From positions 62,001 through 126,000 of the forward strand of contig JBEKEM010000002.1 in NCBI GenBank assembly GCA_050013835.1: a stretch of DNA of 64,000 nt. The letters run 5' to 3'. The notes beneath the pieces were generated by a model. The model saw only the letters and a list, made by a program, of their open reading frames with translations. It made no database searches and was not told where the DNA came from. Each line of letters starts with the position of its first letter. Within the stretch, counting starts at the first letter, position 1. The translations under genes were made by a program, and so were the position numbers. The stretch comes from Bog-793 sp050013835 (GTDB taxonomy: Bacteria; Actinomycetota; Acidimicrobiia; Acidimicrobiales; Bog-793). Shown in pieces: positions 1-9,660 of the stretch.

Positions 1-1773
1 CCGACCCCGACGGCGCAACCCGAAAACGACAGGCCCTTCCAGTCCCTCTACCGCCGCTTCCGGCCCCAGCGGTTCAGCCAGGTCCGCGGGCAGGAGCACG
101 TCACGCGGGCGCTCGTCAACGCCGTGCGCGACGCCCACGCCGCCCACGCCTACCTCTTCAGCGGCCCGCGCGGAACCGGCAAGACCTCGACGGCGCGGAT
201 CCTCGCCAAGGCGCTCAACTGTGCCGCGCCCGACGGCGGCGAGCCGTGCGGGACCTGCGCATCGTGCCAGTCGATCACCGCGGGCACCTCGTTCGACGTC
301 CACGAGCTCGACGCCGCCTCCAACAACGGCGTCGACGCAATGCGGGATCTGGTCGCCCGTGCGTCGCTTGCAACGCCCGGGCGCTGGAAGGTGTACATCG
401 TCGACGAGGTCCACATGCTTTCGACGGCCGCTTCGAACACACTGCTAAAGACGCTGGAGGAGCCGCCCGACCGAGTCGTGTTCGTGCTCGCCACGACCGA
501 CCCGCAGAAGGTGCTTCCCACGCTGCGCAGCCGGACCCAGCACTACGAGTTCCACCTCCTCAGCGAGGTCGAGCTCTCGTCGCTCGTCGCCGAGATCGCC
601 CGCGACGCCGGAATCGAGCTCACCGACGACGCTCTCGACGCCGTCGTCCGGCGTGCCCGCGGCTCGGCCCGGGACGCCCTCTCGGCGCTCGACCAGGTGG
701 CCGCGGGCGGCACGGCCGACGACGACTCCGTCCCCCTCGCCGCGCTCGTCACGGCGCTCGCCGGGGGGGACGTCGCCGGAGCACTCGTCGCCGTCGACGG
801 CGCCGTCCGCCGGGGACGTGACCCAGCGCAGTTCGCGGTCGAACTCGTCGAGCGGCTCCGACGCGACTTCCTCGTCCTCGTCGGCTCCGCCGCGACGGAG
901 GAGGTCTCCGGCACACACCGCGACGCATCCGAGGTCATCGATGCCCTTGGCCCGGCCCGTTGCGTGCGGGTGATGGAACTCGTCGGCACGGCGATCGTCG
1001 CGATGCGCGACGCCCCCGAACCCCGCATCACGCTCGAGGTCGCCCTGATCCGGGCGGCGCGGCCCGAGGCGGACACCCTCCCGGAAGCTGTCTTCGACCG
1101 GATCGAGCGCCTCGAGCGCCGGCTCGACGGGCGCGCCCCGACGCCGACCCCGCCGGCTGTGACCGCCCCGCCGGCGCCGAGGCGGGAGCCCCCGTCCCCC
1201 CGTCCGGCGTCGGCGCCGCGACAGGCAGCCACGTCGCTCGCGCCGGAAACCCCCGTCGCCCCCGGATCGACGCCCGTGCCGCCGGACGCCGACGCGGAGG
1301 CGCTGGCCCAGGCACCAAGCCGGGACGATCTCGTCACCGCCTGGGCCGACGACATCCTCCCGACGCTGCGTCCCAAGGTCCGCGCCATATACCAGGCGGG
1401 GCGGTTCGTCGGGACCGAGGGGTCCGACGCGCTCCTCGCCCTTCCGAACGACGCCCACATCACCCATGCCGAACCACTGCGTTGCGAGGTCGTCGACGCC
1501 CTCAGCCAGCATTTCCACCAGCCCGTCGGGTTGAGGCTCGTTGCCGAGGCGGCCGTGGGGCCGCGCGCCCCGATGACGCCGGCAAGCGGTCGGGGCCGGG
1601 AGAGGCGGGACGCGCCGCCGGCCGCGGCACCGGAAGAGGATCTCGACGGCGTACTCGTCGACGAGTCCGATGCCGACGCCGATCCGGATGCGGCGCCCGC
1701 GCGGTCGCCCTCGAGTGCCGAAGTGATCGAGGGTCGACTCCTGGAGGCCTTCCCCGGCACTGAGGAGGTGTGA
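1..1773 (+). CDS. dnaX: DNA polymerase III subunit gamma/tau (5' partial)
   Basis: Clamp-loader ATPase of the replicative polymerase; it loads the beta sliding clamp and holds polymerase cores together. The frame is open from base 1, so the start lies upstream and 590 codons are visible. The first visible residues contain the family motif SLYRRFRP. Then come a P-loop (GPRGTGKTS, about residue 55), a four-Cys zinc module (C-x8-C-x2-C-x2-C pattern), the Walker B sequence VDEVHMLS and the sensor/arginine-finger stretch LRSRTQHYEF. A Pro/Ala-rich linker (visible residues about 385-430) separates the ATPase from a tau-like C-terminal domain. I saw no frameshift signal for a separate gamma form. 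The stop overlaps the ybaB start (GTGA). The order dnaX-ybaB-recR is a widely conserved cluster, which makes the call very secure. Confidence 0.97.
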   Translation, partial: PTPTAQPENDRPFQSLYRRFRPQRFSQVRGQEHVTRALVNAVRDAHAAHAYLFSGPRGTGKTSTARILAKALNCAAPDGGEPCGTCASCQSITAGTSFDVHELDAASNNGVDAMRDLVARASLATPGRWKVYIVDEVHMLSTAASNTLLKTLEEPPDRVVFVLATTDPQKVLPTLRSRTQHYEFHLLSEVELSSLVAEIARDAGIELTDDALDAVVRRARGSARDALSALDQVAAGGTADDDSVPLAALVTALAGGDVAGALVAVDGAVRRGRDPAQFAVELVERLRRDFLVLVGSAATEEVSGTHRDASEVIDALGPARCVRVMELVGTAIVAMRDAPEPRITLEVALIRAARPEADTLPEAVFDRIERLERRLDGRAPTPTPPAVTAPPAPRREPPSPRPASAPRQAATSLAPETPVAPGSTPVPPDADAEALAQAPSRDDLVTAWADDILPTLRPKVRAIYQAGRFVGTEGSDALLALPNDAHITHAEPLRCEVVDALSQHFHQPVGLRLVAEAAVGPRAPMTPASGRGRERRDAPPAAAPEEDLDGVLVDESDADADPDAAPARSPSSAEVIEGRLLEAFPGTEEV

Positions 1774-2141
1774 CGACGGTGACGGCGCCCCGCGACGACG
1801 GCATCGAGCGCCAGTTCTCCGAGGTCCGCCGGCAACTCGCCGAGGCCGAGGAGTTGGTCGGGACCGACGACGTCGTCGGCACGGCGGGTGACGGCGCCGT
1901 GCGCGTCGGGGTGCGCGGCGAGTTCTCGTTCAACTCCGTCACGATCGATCCCCGGGTCGTCGACCCGTCCGAGACCGAGCTGCTCGAGGACCTCATCCTC
2001 GCCGCCCTCCGGGACGCCGTGGCGCGTCTTGCCGACCGGCGCCGGGCGGCCCTCGGCGCCGCCCTCGGCGGGATCCTCGGCGGGATCCTCGGCGGCGCGG
2101 AAGCTCCGCGGCCCGATCCCGGCCCGCCGGCAGTCGAGTGA
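1770..2141 (+). CDS. YbaB/EbfC family nucleoid-associated protein
   Basis: Small DNA-binding protein of the YbaB/EbfC family, 123 aa. Members form dimers and are thought to shape the nucleoid or assist recombination and replication. The central GEFSFNSVTIDP stretch, followed by a helix containing LLEDLILAALRDA, fits the family's beta-sheet plus long C-terminal helix. The GTG start overlaps the dnaX stop by four bases, so the two are probably translationally coupled. A glycine/leucine repeat (GGILGGILGG) near the C-terminus is unusual for the family. Position between dnaX and recR is the main support. Confidence 0.9.
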   Translation: MTTVTAPRDDGIERQFSEVRRQLAEAEELVGTDDVVGTAGDGAVRVGVRGEFSFNSVTIDPRVVDPSETELLEDLILAALRDAVARLADRRRAALGAALGGILGGILGGAEAPRPDPGPPAVE

Positions 2142-2144
2142 GTT

Positions 2145-2149
2145 AGGAG
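2145..2149 (+). promoter_or_regulatory. Ribosome-binding site that fixes the recR CTG start
   Basis: The AGGAG sequence lies six bases before the CTG at 2156. An in-frame TAG at 2144-2146 excludes any start further upstream. This makes CTG the only start giving a full-length RecR N-terminus. Confidence 0.7.
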
Positions 2150-2155
2150 CCGACC

Positions 2156-2761
2156 CTGGCGCTCTTCGAAGGTCCCATCCAAGAGCTCGTCGACGAGCTC
2201 GGGCGGCTTCCGGGCATCGGGCCGAAGTCGGCGCAGCGCATCGCGTTCTACCTGCTCCGGATCCCCGAGGAGGACGCCCTCCGGCTCGCCCAGGCGATCG
2301 TCGAGGTGAAGGAACGGACCGTCATCTGCTCGGTCTGCTTCAACATCGGCCTCAGCGAACTCTGCTCGATCTGCGCTGACCCGAGAAGGGACCCGTCCGT
2401 CCTCTGCGTCGTCGAGGACCCCCGAGACGTGATCGCCGTCGAGAAGAGCAGCTCGTTCCGCGGTCGCTACCACGTCCTCGGGGGGGCGCTGAGCCCGCTC
2501 GAGGGGGTGGGGGCCGAGCAGCTCCATATCCGCGAGCTACTTGCCCGCGTCGAACAGGGCCACATCGTCGAGGTCATCGTGTGCACCAACCCGAACCTCG
2601 AGGGCGACGCCACGGCGATGTACCTCTCGAGGGTGCTGAAACCCCTCGGCGTGCGCGTGACCCGTATCGCGAGCGGCCTGCCGGTCGGGGCGGATCTCGA
2701 GTACGCCGACGAGCAGACGCTCGGCCGGGCCCTCGACGGTCGCCGCGAGGTCGACGCCTGA
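2156..2761 (+). CDS. recR: Recombination mediator protein RecR, CTG start
   Basis: RecR works with RecO/RecF to load RecA onto gapped DNA. The 201-aa product has the N-terminal helix-hairpin-helix (LGRLPGIGPKSAQRIAFYLL), a four-Cys zinc finger (CSVC...CSIC) and a Toprim domain (VEDPRDVIAVE onward), at the usual family length. The start is unusual. There is no ATG, GTG or TTG between the in-frame TAG (2144-2146) and GTG/ATG codons about 50 residues into the protein, but the conserved RecR N-terminus reads through that whole stretch. The CTG at 2156 has a well-spaced AGGAG. A shorter product from an internal start (for example near 2306) would lack the HhH motif and is unlikely. The gene lies 14 bases after ybaB in the same operon. 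Confidence 0.93.
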   Translation: MALFEGPIQELVDELGRLPGIGPKSAQRIAFYLLRIPEEDALRLAQAIVEVKERTVICSVCFNIGLSELCSICADPRRDPSVLCVVEDPRDVIAVEKSSSFRGRYHVLGGALSPLEGVGAEQLHIRELLARVEQGHIVEVIVCTNPNLEGDATAMYLSRVLKPLGVRVTRIASGLPVGADLEYADEQTLGRALDGRREVDA

Positions 2762-2793
2762 GCCCGGCGGGGACGCGGACGGTCGGCGCCCGG

Positions 2794-2806
2794 TAGCCTT
2801 CGAGCT
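2794..2806 (+). promoter_or_regulatory. Probable leaderless promoter (-10) for the acyl-CoA carboxylase gene
   Basis: TAGCCT at 2794-2799 lies seven bases before the ATG at 2807, so transcription would begin at or next to the start codon. I see no clear -35 hexamer. Confidence 0.45.
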
Positions 2807-4371
<1,565 letters not shown>

Positions 4372-4375
<4 letters not shown>

Positions 4376-4593
4376 ACCACCCGCTGACCGCCGGCGACCG
4401 GCGCCCGCCGCTCGACGCCCCGCCCGAGGTGCGCCGGGCGATCGAGGCCGCCGTCATGGCCGTCTGGCCCCGGGACGACGCCGTCCTGGGGGGACCATCG
4501 TCGGGCTGGCCGACGGCGTCCCGCCGCTCCTGGCGGTTCGCCAGCCGCTGGTGGGTCTCACCGGTCCAGCTGCGCCGAGAGCGCCCCGGCTGA
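4372..4593 (+). CDS. Small protein coupled to the carboxyltransferase gene (possible accessory subunit)
   Basis: A 73-aa reading frame whose GTG overlaps the carboxyltransferase stop (GTGA), implying translational coupling. A predicted helix (PPEVRRAIEAAVMAVW) is followed by a Ser/Pro linker and a Trp/Arg-rich end (SRRSWRFASRWW). Small acidic-helix plus Trp/Arg-tail proteins often follow acyl-CoA carboxylase beta genes in Actinomycetota, where the epsilon subunit (AccE) sits. I cannot match this one to AccE with certainty. The role is inferred from position and shape only. Confidence 0.55.
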
Positions 4594-4648
4594 CTCCCGG
4601 CGGGGCCGAATGGGAGACGCACATTCGTTCGTTTAACGCCCGTCCTCC

Positions 4649-4920
4649 GTGGCATCCGGTGCCGTGACGGCCCGCGCGCCCGACGAAGCCTTCCACCCGG
4701 CGGTCGCCGAGTGGTTCCGGCGCACCTTCCCGGCCGGGCCGACCGCCGCCCAGCGACGGAGCTGGCCGGCGAGCGCGGCGGGCGAGGACGCCCTCATCGC
4801 CGCGCCGACTGGGTCGGCCCCGGGCGCCTGCCGGCGCTCATCGGGCGCGAGCTCACCCCCGTCGATGGATCACCCGTAGCGACCGACGACGCGGCGAGCC
4901 GCGCGGCTGTCGCCTCCTGA
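4649..4920 (+). pseudogene. Remnant of an Lhr-type DEAD/DEAH-box helicase gene
   Basis: From the GTG at 4649 the frame reads like the first 50 or so residues of Lhr-family helicases: AFHPAVAEWFRRTF, then PTAAQRRSWPASAAGEDALI and AAPTGS. The expected Walker A completion (GKT) and the remaining 1,000-plus residues are absent. After AAPTGS the frame breaks down and stops at 4877-4879. Another frame carries a short plausible peptide (RLPALIGRELTPVDG) that ends at 4918-4920. This looks like a helicase gene reduced to its 5' end by an internal deletion. The region 4594-4949 holds nothing else I can support. Confidence 0.6.
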
Positions 4921-4949
4921 GTCCCACCCGTGGCGCGCCGCCTCGCGTT

Positions 4950-6752
4950 TCAGACGCCGGCCAGGCGTTGCTCGAGGGCGTCGAGCTCCCCCGCGAGGGT
5001 GGGGGGCAACCGGTCGCCGAAGATTCCGAAGTACTCGCGGATCGCCGCGGCCTCCTCCACCCAGGCGGCGGTTTCGACCGAGAGCAGCTCGTCCATCGTC
5101 CCGGCGCCGGCCGCCAGGTTCTCCTCCGGGATCGAACCGGGTGCCGGCAGCAGGCCGATCGGCGACTGCACGACCTCGCCCATGCCGTGGCAACGCGCGA
5201 AAATCCAGGCGAGAACTCGAGAGTTCTCCCCGAACCCCGGCCACAGGAACTTGCCGTCCGGACCCCGGCGGAACCAGTTCACGTAGAAGATCCGCGGGAG
5301 CTTGTCCGGATCGAGCCGGCCGGCAAACGAAAGCCAGTGGGCCCAGTAATCCGCCATGTTGTAGCCGCAGAAGGGCAGCATCGCGAACGGGTCACGCCGG
5401 AGTTTTCCCACCACGCCCGCCGCCGCGGCGGTCATCTCCGAGGCCATGGTCGCCCCGAGGAAGACGCCGTGGTTCCAGTCGAAGGCCTCGTAGACGAGCG
5501 GTACGACCGAAGAGCGGCGGCTGCCAAGCAGGATCGCCGAGATCGGCACCCCCTCAGGGTCGTCCCACTCCGGGGCACTCGCCGGGTGCTCCGTGATCCG
5601 CACCGTGAAACGCGAGTTCGGGTGGGCGGCGGTCTCAGGGGAATCCGGTGTCCAGTCGTTGCCGCGCCAGTCGACGAGATGCGCCGGCGGCGTGGCCGTG
5701 AGCCCCTCCCACCAGACATCACCGTCGTCGGTCAGCGCCGCGTTCGTGAAGATGACGTTCCTACCGAGCATCGTGATCGCGTTCGGGTTCGTATCCACGC
5801 TCGTACCCGGCGCCACACCGAACAGTCCGGTCTCGGGGTTGACCGCCCGCAGGGTCCCGTCGCGACCGATCCGCATCCAGCAGATGTCGTCACCGATCGT
5901 CTCGACCCTCCAACCCGGCAGGCTCGGCACCATCATCGCGAGATTGGTCTTCCCGCACGCCGAGGGGAACCCGCCGGTCACGAAGCGCGTCTCGCCCTCG
6001 GGTGAGGTGAGCTTCACCACCAGCATGTGCTCGGCGAGCCATCCCTCGTCCCGCGCGATCGACGACGCGATCCGCAGCGCGAGGCACTTCTTCCCGAGAA
6101 GGGCATTCCCCCCGTAACCGGAGCCGTACGACCAGATCTCCCGGGACTCGGGGAAGTGCACGATGTAGGTGTTCTCCGGGTCACACGGCCACGGCACGTC
6201 GGTCTCGCCGGGGGCGAGCGGCGCCCCGACGGAGTGCAGGCACGGCACGAACTCCCCGTCGGTCCCGAGGGCGGCAAGTGGCGCGCTCCCCATCCTCGTC
6301 ATGATGGCCATGTTGACGACGACGAGCGCCGAGTCGGTGAGCTCAACGCCGATCTTGGCGTGGCTCGAGCCGACCGGGCCCATCGAGAACGGCACGACGT
6401 AAAGCGTGCGCCCGCGCATCGACCCGGAGAAGAGCCCGGTCAGCTTGGCGCGCATCACTTCTGGTTCCGCCCAGTTGTTCGTCGGGCCGGCGTCGGTCTC
6501 TCGGGCCGAGCAGATGAACGTCCTGGCCTCGACGCGCGCCGTGTCACGTGGGTCCGAGCGGGCGAGGAAACTGGCGGGCCGCTTCGCCGCGTCAAGACGC
6601 AGCATCGTCCCCTGCTCGACGAGGAGCTCGCAGAGCCGCTCGTACTCGGCGGCGGAACCGTCACACCACTCCACGCGAACGGGCTTCGTCAGGCCGGCGA
6701 ACCAATCCACCCAGGCGGTGAGCTTGCGATGGCTGGTGGGCGCTGCGCTCAA
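4950..6752 (-). CDS. pckG: Phosphoenolpyruvate carboxykinase (GTP)
   Basis: Interconverts oxaloacetate and PEP using GTP/GDP, at the gluconeogenesis/anaplerosis node. The 600-aa product matches the GTP-dependent family. It has the kinase P-loop GFPSACGKTNLAMM (about residue 260), the upstream YGGNALLGKKC stretch, FDWNHGVFLGATMASE and the C-terminal RVLAWIFARC. I chose the TTG at 6752 because it follows GGGGAGGA by about four bases and gives the usual N-terminus (KLTAWVDWF). The frame stays open further upstream, but those residues are Gly/Pro-rich and unlike the family. The gene stands alone, facing away from the methyltransferase gene. The 284 bases upstream (6753-7036) show no gene. Confidence 0.95.
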   Translation of the reverse strand: MSAAPTSHRKLTAWVDWFAGLTKPVRVEWCDGSAAEYERLCELLVEQGTMLRLDAAKRPASFLARSDPRDTARVEARTFICSARETDAGPTNNWAEPEVMRAKLTGLFSGSMRGRTLYVVPFSMGPVGSSHAKIGVELTDSALVVVNMAIMTRMGSAPLAALGTDGEFVPCLHSVGAPLAPGETDVPWPCDPENTYIVHFPESREIWSYGSGYGGNALLGKKCLALRIASSIARDEGWLAEHMLVVKLTSPEGETRFVTGGFPSACGKTNLAMMVPSLPGWRVETIGDDICWMRIGRDGTLRAVNPETGLFGVAPGTSVDTNPNAITMLGRNVIFTNAALTDDGDVWWEGLTATPPAHLVDWRGNDWTPDSPETAAHPNSRFTVRITEHPASAPEWDDPEGVPISAILLGSRRSSVVPLVYEAFDWNHGVFLGATMASEMTAAAAGVVGKLRRDPFAMLPFCGYNMADYWAHWLSFAGRLDPDKLPRIFYVNWFRRGPDGKFLWPGFGENSRVLAWIFARCHGMGEVVQSPIGLLPAPGSIPEENLAAGAGTMDELLSVETAAWVEEAAAIREYFGIFGDRLPPTLAGELDALEQRLAGV

Positions 6753-7024
6753 CGGTCCTCCCCTTCCTCCGGTTCCATCCACCCCGCCCGCCGCCGGGAT
6801 CGGCCCGCACCACCGGTCTTCTCTGACCCCGCCCGGCTGCGCCCGGTCGGTGGTCGCCGACGTCACGGTGGCGCTCGACCCCCCTGTGAAGCGGGCGCAG
6901 CCGCTGACCAGCGGTCAACGGCTCGAGCGTGACGAGCTGTGAGTGAGGTTTCATCCTTATCGGCGAGCGTGACGGCGGCAAACCGGGGCCCGACACCGCG
7001 GGTGCAGGGCCGCGCCGGAGTCGA

Positions 7025-7036
7025 TACGGTGCCGCC
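7025..7036 (+). promoter_or_regulatory. Probable leaderless promoter (-10) for the methyltransferase
   Basis: TACGGT at 7025-7030 is followed by exactly six bases and the GTG start at 7037, the same geometry seen before several other genes in this window. Confidence 0.45.
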
Positions 7037-7660
7037 GTGGGTCTGTACCGCGACCAGCTCCTGCCGCGTCTGGTCGACCGCGCCTGCCGGGCCGCGCCGA
7101 TCCGGCGGTGGCGGGCCGCGACGGCGGTCGGGCTCCAGGGCACCGTCGTCGAGATCGGCTTCGGTTCCGGGCTCAACCTCGAGCACTTTCCGCGCGAGGT
7201 GGAACTCGTCTGGGCGGTCGAGCCGGCCCCGGCCGCCTGGCGACTCGCCGAGCGCAGACGGACCAAGGCGGTCGTCGGCGTCGCCGGGGCGGGATCCGAC
7301 GCTCAGTCGCTCGCCCTCGGGGACGGGAGCTGTGACGGCGCCCTCTCCACTTTCACCCTCTGCGTCATCCCCGACGTCGAGCTCGCCTTGGCCGAACTGC
7401 GCCGGGTGGTCCGGCCCGGCGGGCGATTCCACTTCCTTGAACACGGGATCTCGCCGGACGCCCGCGTCGCCCGCTGGCAGCATCGGCTCGAGCCCTGGCA
7501 GATGCGCCTCGCCGACGGCTGCCACCTCACCCGGGACCCGGCCCGCCTCGTCGAGCTGGCCGGTTTCGAGATCGTGGAGCTCGAGCAGCGCTACGCGACG
7601 GGGCCCAGTCCGTGGACCTGGTTCACGAGGGGCGTTTCCGTCAACCCGCAGGCGGGCTGA
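7037..7660 (+). CDS. Class I SAM-dependent methyltransferase
   Basis: A 207-aa Rossmann-fold methyltransferase. The SAM-binding glycine motif is VVEIGFGSGLNLEHF (residues about 37-51). The acidic residue ending strand 2 lies in WAVEPAP, motif III-like residues in DGALSTFTLCVIPD, and the post-motif element in RRVVRPGGRFHFLEHG. The last pattern (VV.PGG...FLEHG) is typical of the UbiE/METTL7-like Methyltransf_11 group. The substrate cannot be told from sequence. There is no operon partner: pckG faces away upstream, and the MarR-MFS pair begins 180 bases downstream with its own operator. Confidence 0.85.
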   Translation: MGLYRDQLLPRLVDRACRAAPIRRWRAATAVGLQGTVVEIGFGSGLNLEHFPREVELVWAVEPAPAAWRLAERRRTKAVVGVAGAGSDAQSLALGDGSCDGALSTFTLCVIPDVELALAELRRVVRPGGRFHFLEHGISPDARVARWQHRLEPWQMRLADGCHLTRDPARLVELAGFEIVELEQRYATGPSPWTWFTRGVSVNPQAG

Positions 7661-7787
7661 GCCGCGCTGTGCGGGCCGCCGCACGCCGCCGGGCGACGCG
7701 GGTGTGCCTCCCGCCCCCTCCGCGGGTTCGAAAGCCGCCACGTCCTCCCTTGGGGCTCCACGGAGAGGTTGGCGTCTGTTGGCGCTA

Positions 7788-7814
7788 ATATTGTTGCTAT
7801 CTGATAAGCAATAT
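7788..7814 (+). promoter_or_regulatory. Inverted repeat upstream of marR, probable autoregulatory operator
   Basis: An AT-rich interrupted palindrome in otherwise GC-rich DNA: outer arms ATATTG (7788-7793) and CAATAT (7809-7814), inner arms TTGCTATC (7794-7801) and GATAAGCAA (7803-7811), which match apart from one missing base. MarR proteins commonly bind such sites over their own promoter. A weak -35/-10 pair (TTGGCG 7779-7784, TGATAA 7802-7807, 17-base spacer) would overlap the site. Confidence 0.55.
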
Positions 7815-7842
7815 GCTGCGACGGGCGGGAGGCGGGACGGCG

Positions 7843-8322
7843 ATGAAGCACCCCGTGGCGCCACCGGCGGGCGGTCCGCGGCCCGCGTCAGATGATGACG
7901 CGGCGGTGCGCCTGCGCATGGCGATCACGCGCCTTTTCCGGCGGATCGAACGCACCCGGGCCGGCATCGCCCTCACCCCGTCGGAGACGATGGTGCTCTC
8001 GGCGGTCGTGCGACAAGGGCCGCTCCGTCTCACGGAACTCGCGAGATCCGAGGACATGAACCCTACGATGCTCTCCCGGATCATCCGTGACCTCGAGGGG
8101 GAGGGTCTCGCGCTCCGGCGGGCCGACCGGGTCGACCGCCGCGCCGCCCTCGCCGAAGCGACCCCGGCCGGAAGGAGGCTCCACGAGCAGATCCGCGCCG
8201 AACGCAGCGATGCCCTGTCGGCGGCCCTGGAACTGCTCTCGCCCGGCGAGCGGCGCGCGCTCCGGACCTGCCTGCCCGTGCTCGAGACCCTCGCCGACCG
8301 GCTGAAGGCCCGGCGCCCGTGA
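7843..8322 (+). CDS. MarR family transcriptional regulator
   Basis: A 159-aa winged-helix regulator. The helix-turn-helix covers LTPSETMVLSAV through LRLTELARSEDMNPTMLSRIIRDLE, and the wing is LRRADRVDRRAALAEATPAGRRL, the usual MarR pattern in which D/R residues form the wing. I prefer the ATG at 7843, which follows GGGAGG by ten bases. The upstream in-frame ATG at 7813 lies inside the operator-like palindrome. The stop overlaps the start of the MFS exporter gene (GTGA), so this is probably a repressor of that exporter. The inducer is unknown. Confidence 0.88.
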   Translation: MKHPVAPPAGGPRPASDDDAAVRLRMAITRLFRRIERTRAGIALTPSETMVLSAVVRQGPLRLTELARSEDMNPTMLSRIIRDLEGEGLALRRADRVDRRAALAEATPAGRRLHEQIRAERSDALSAALELLSPGERRALRTCLPVLETLADRLKARRP

Positions 8323-9599
8323 GGAAACGCCTCCGCCGGATCAGAAGACGGACGTTCTCCGCACTGCGGATCCCCAACTACCGCCTCTACTTCGCCGGTC
8401 AGTCGGTCTCACTCGTCGGCACCTGGATGCAGATCACCGCCCAGGCCTGGCTGGTGCTCAGCCTCACCCACTCGAGCACCGACCTCGGGCTCGTCGCCGC
8501 CATCCAGACCCTCCCGGTGCTGCTGCTCGCCCCCTACGGCGGCGTCGTCGCCGACCGGGTGGACAAGCGCCGGTTGATGGTCGCCCTCCAGACTGCGATG
8601 GGCCTCCAGGCGCTCACCCTGGGGCTCCTCTGCCTGCTCGGCGTGGTGCGCTTCTGGGAGGTCTGCTTGCTCGCCGCCCTCCTGGGGCTGAACAACACTT
8701 TCGAGATGCCCTCCCGGCAGGCTTTCATCCGGGAGATGGTCGGGCGGGACGAGCTCCGCAACGCCGTGACGCTCAACTCGGTGATGAACAACGCCGCCCG
8801 GACCGTCGGCCCGGCGGTCGCCGGGGTGCTCCTCGCGACGGTCGGGGACGGGGCCTGTTTCATGCTCAACGCGGCGAGCTTCGCGGCGGTCGTCACCTCG
8901 CTCGTCGTCATGGACCGGGCGGCGCTGCGGCCGAGCACCCCCGAACCCAGGGCGAAGCGCCAGCTGCGGGAGGGGCTCGCCTACGCAGCACGCACGACCG
9001 AGATCGTCGTGCCGCTCGTGATGATGACCCTCGTCGGCATGCTCGCCTACGAGTTCTCCGTCAGCCTGCCCTTCTTCGCCACGCGCACATTCCACGGCGG
9101 TCCTGAGGTCTACGGATTCATGACGGCGTCGATGGGGATCGGCGCCGTGGCGGGGGGGCTGTTCACGGCCGCCCGCGGGCGCACGGGGCTGCGGCCGATG
9201 ATCCTCGCCTGCACGGGCTTCGGGCTGGCGATCCTCTTCACCGCGCTGGCGCCGGCGCTCTCCCTCGCCCTGGTGGGCCTGGCCTTCGTCGGCTGGGGAA
9301 GCGTCTCGTTCGTCTCGATCGGCAACTCGACCGTCCAGCTCAGCACGGCCCGGAACATGCGGGGCCGGGTCCTCTCGCTCTGGCAGCTCGCCTTCCAGGG
9401 GACGACGCCGATCGGCGGGCCGCTCATCGGCTGGGTGATCGCCGAGTCCGAGCCGAGGGTCGGCCTCGTCGTCGGCGCCGTCACCTGCCTCGTCGCCGCC
9501 GGCCTCGGCGCGTCGATCGCGCGCCACCGCCTCGTCTCGGCCCGTGCCCCCGACGCGATCGCACTCGTCGCCACGGAGGCGACGACCCGGATCGCCTGA
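8319..9599 (+). CDS. MFS transporter (DHA3/enterobactin-exporter-like)
   Basis: A 426-aa inner-membrane transporter of the major facilitator superfamily. Features include an N-terminal LRIPNYRLYFAGQSVSLVGTW stretch typical of the MFS_3 group, the loop 2-3 motif GGVVADRVDKRRLM, and about twelve hydrophobic segments. A central Arg/Lys-rich cytoplasmic loop (PRAKRQLREGL, about residue 210) separates the two halves. Members export siderophores, macrolides or other drugs. Coupling to the MarR gene suggests an inducible efflux system, but the substrate is unknown. The GTG start overlaps the marR stop by four bases. Confidence 0.9.
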   Translation: MRKRLRRIRRRTFSALRIPNYRLYFAGQSVSLVGTWMQITAQAWLVLSLTHSSTDLGLVAAIQTLPVLLLAPYGGVVADRVDKRRLMVALQTAMGLQALTLGLLCLLGVVRFWEVCLLAALLGLNNTFEMPSRQAFIREMVGRDELRNAVTLNSVMNNAARTVGPAVAGVLLATVGDGACFMLNAASFAAVVTSLVVMDRAALRPSTPEPRAKRQLREGLAYAARTTEIVVPLVMMTLVGMLAYEFSVSLPFFATRTFHGGPEVYGFMTASMGIGAVAGGLFTAARGRTGLRPMILACTGFGLAILFTALAPALSLALVGLAFVGWGSVSFVSIGNSTVQLSTARNMRGRVLSLWQLAFQGTTPIGGPLIGWVIAESEPRVGLVVGAVTCLVAAGLGASIARHRLVSARAPDAIALVATEATTRIA

Positions 9600-9618
9600 T
9601 CGCTCCCGGCCAGCGGCC

Positions 9619-9640
9619 GGCCCGCCCCGGGGGGCGGGCC
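9619..9640 (+). terminator. GC-rich hairpin after the MFS gene, possible terminator
   Basis: GGCCCGCCCC (9619-9628) is matched by GGGGCGGGCC (9631-9640), a near-perfect stem 20 bases after the MFS stop. There is no T-run, as is common for terminator-like hairpins in high-GC genomes. Confidence 0.45.
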
Positions 9641-9660
9641 CCCAGCCGTCCTCGCCGCCC

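Noticed and set aside
6753..6866. Longer N-terminus for pckG
   Set aside because: Residues are Gly/Pro-rich and unlike the family; the TTG at 6752 has a ribosome-binding site and the right N-terminus.
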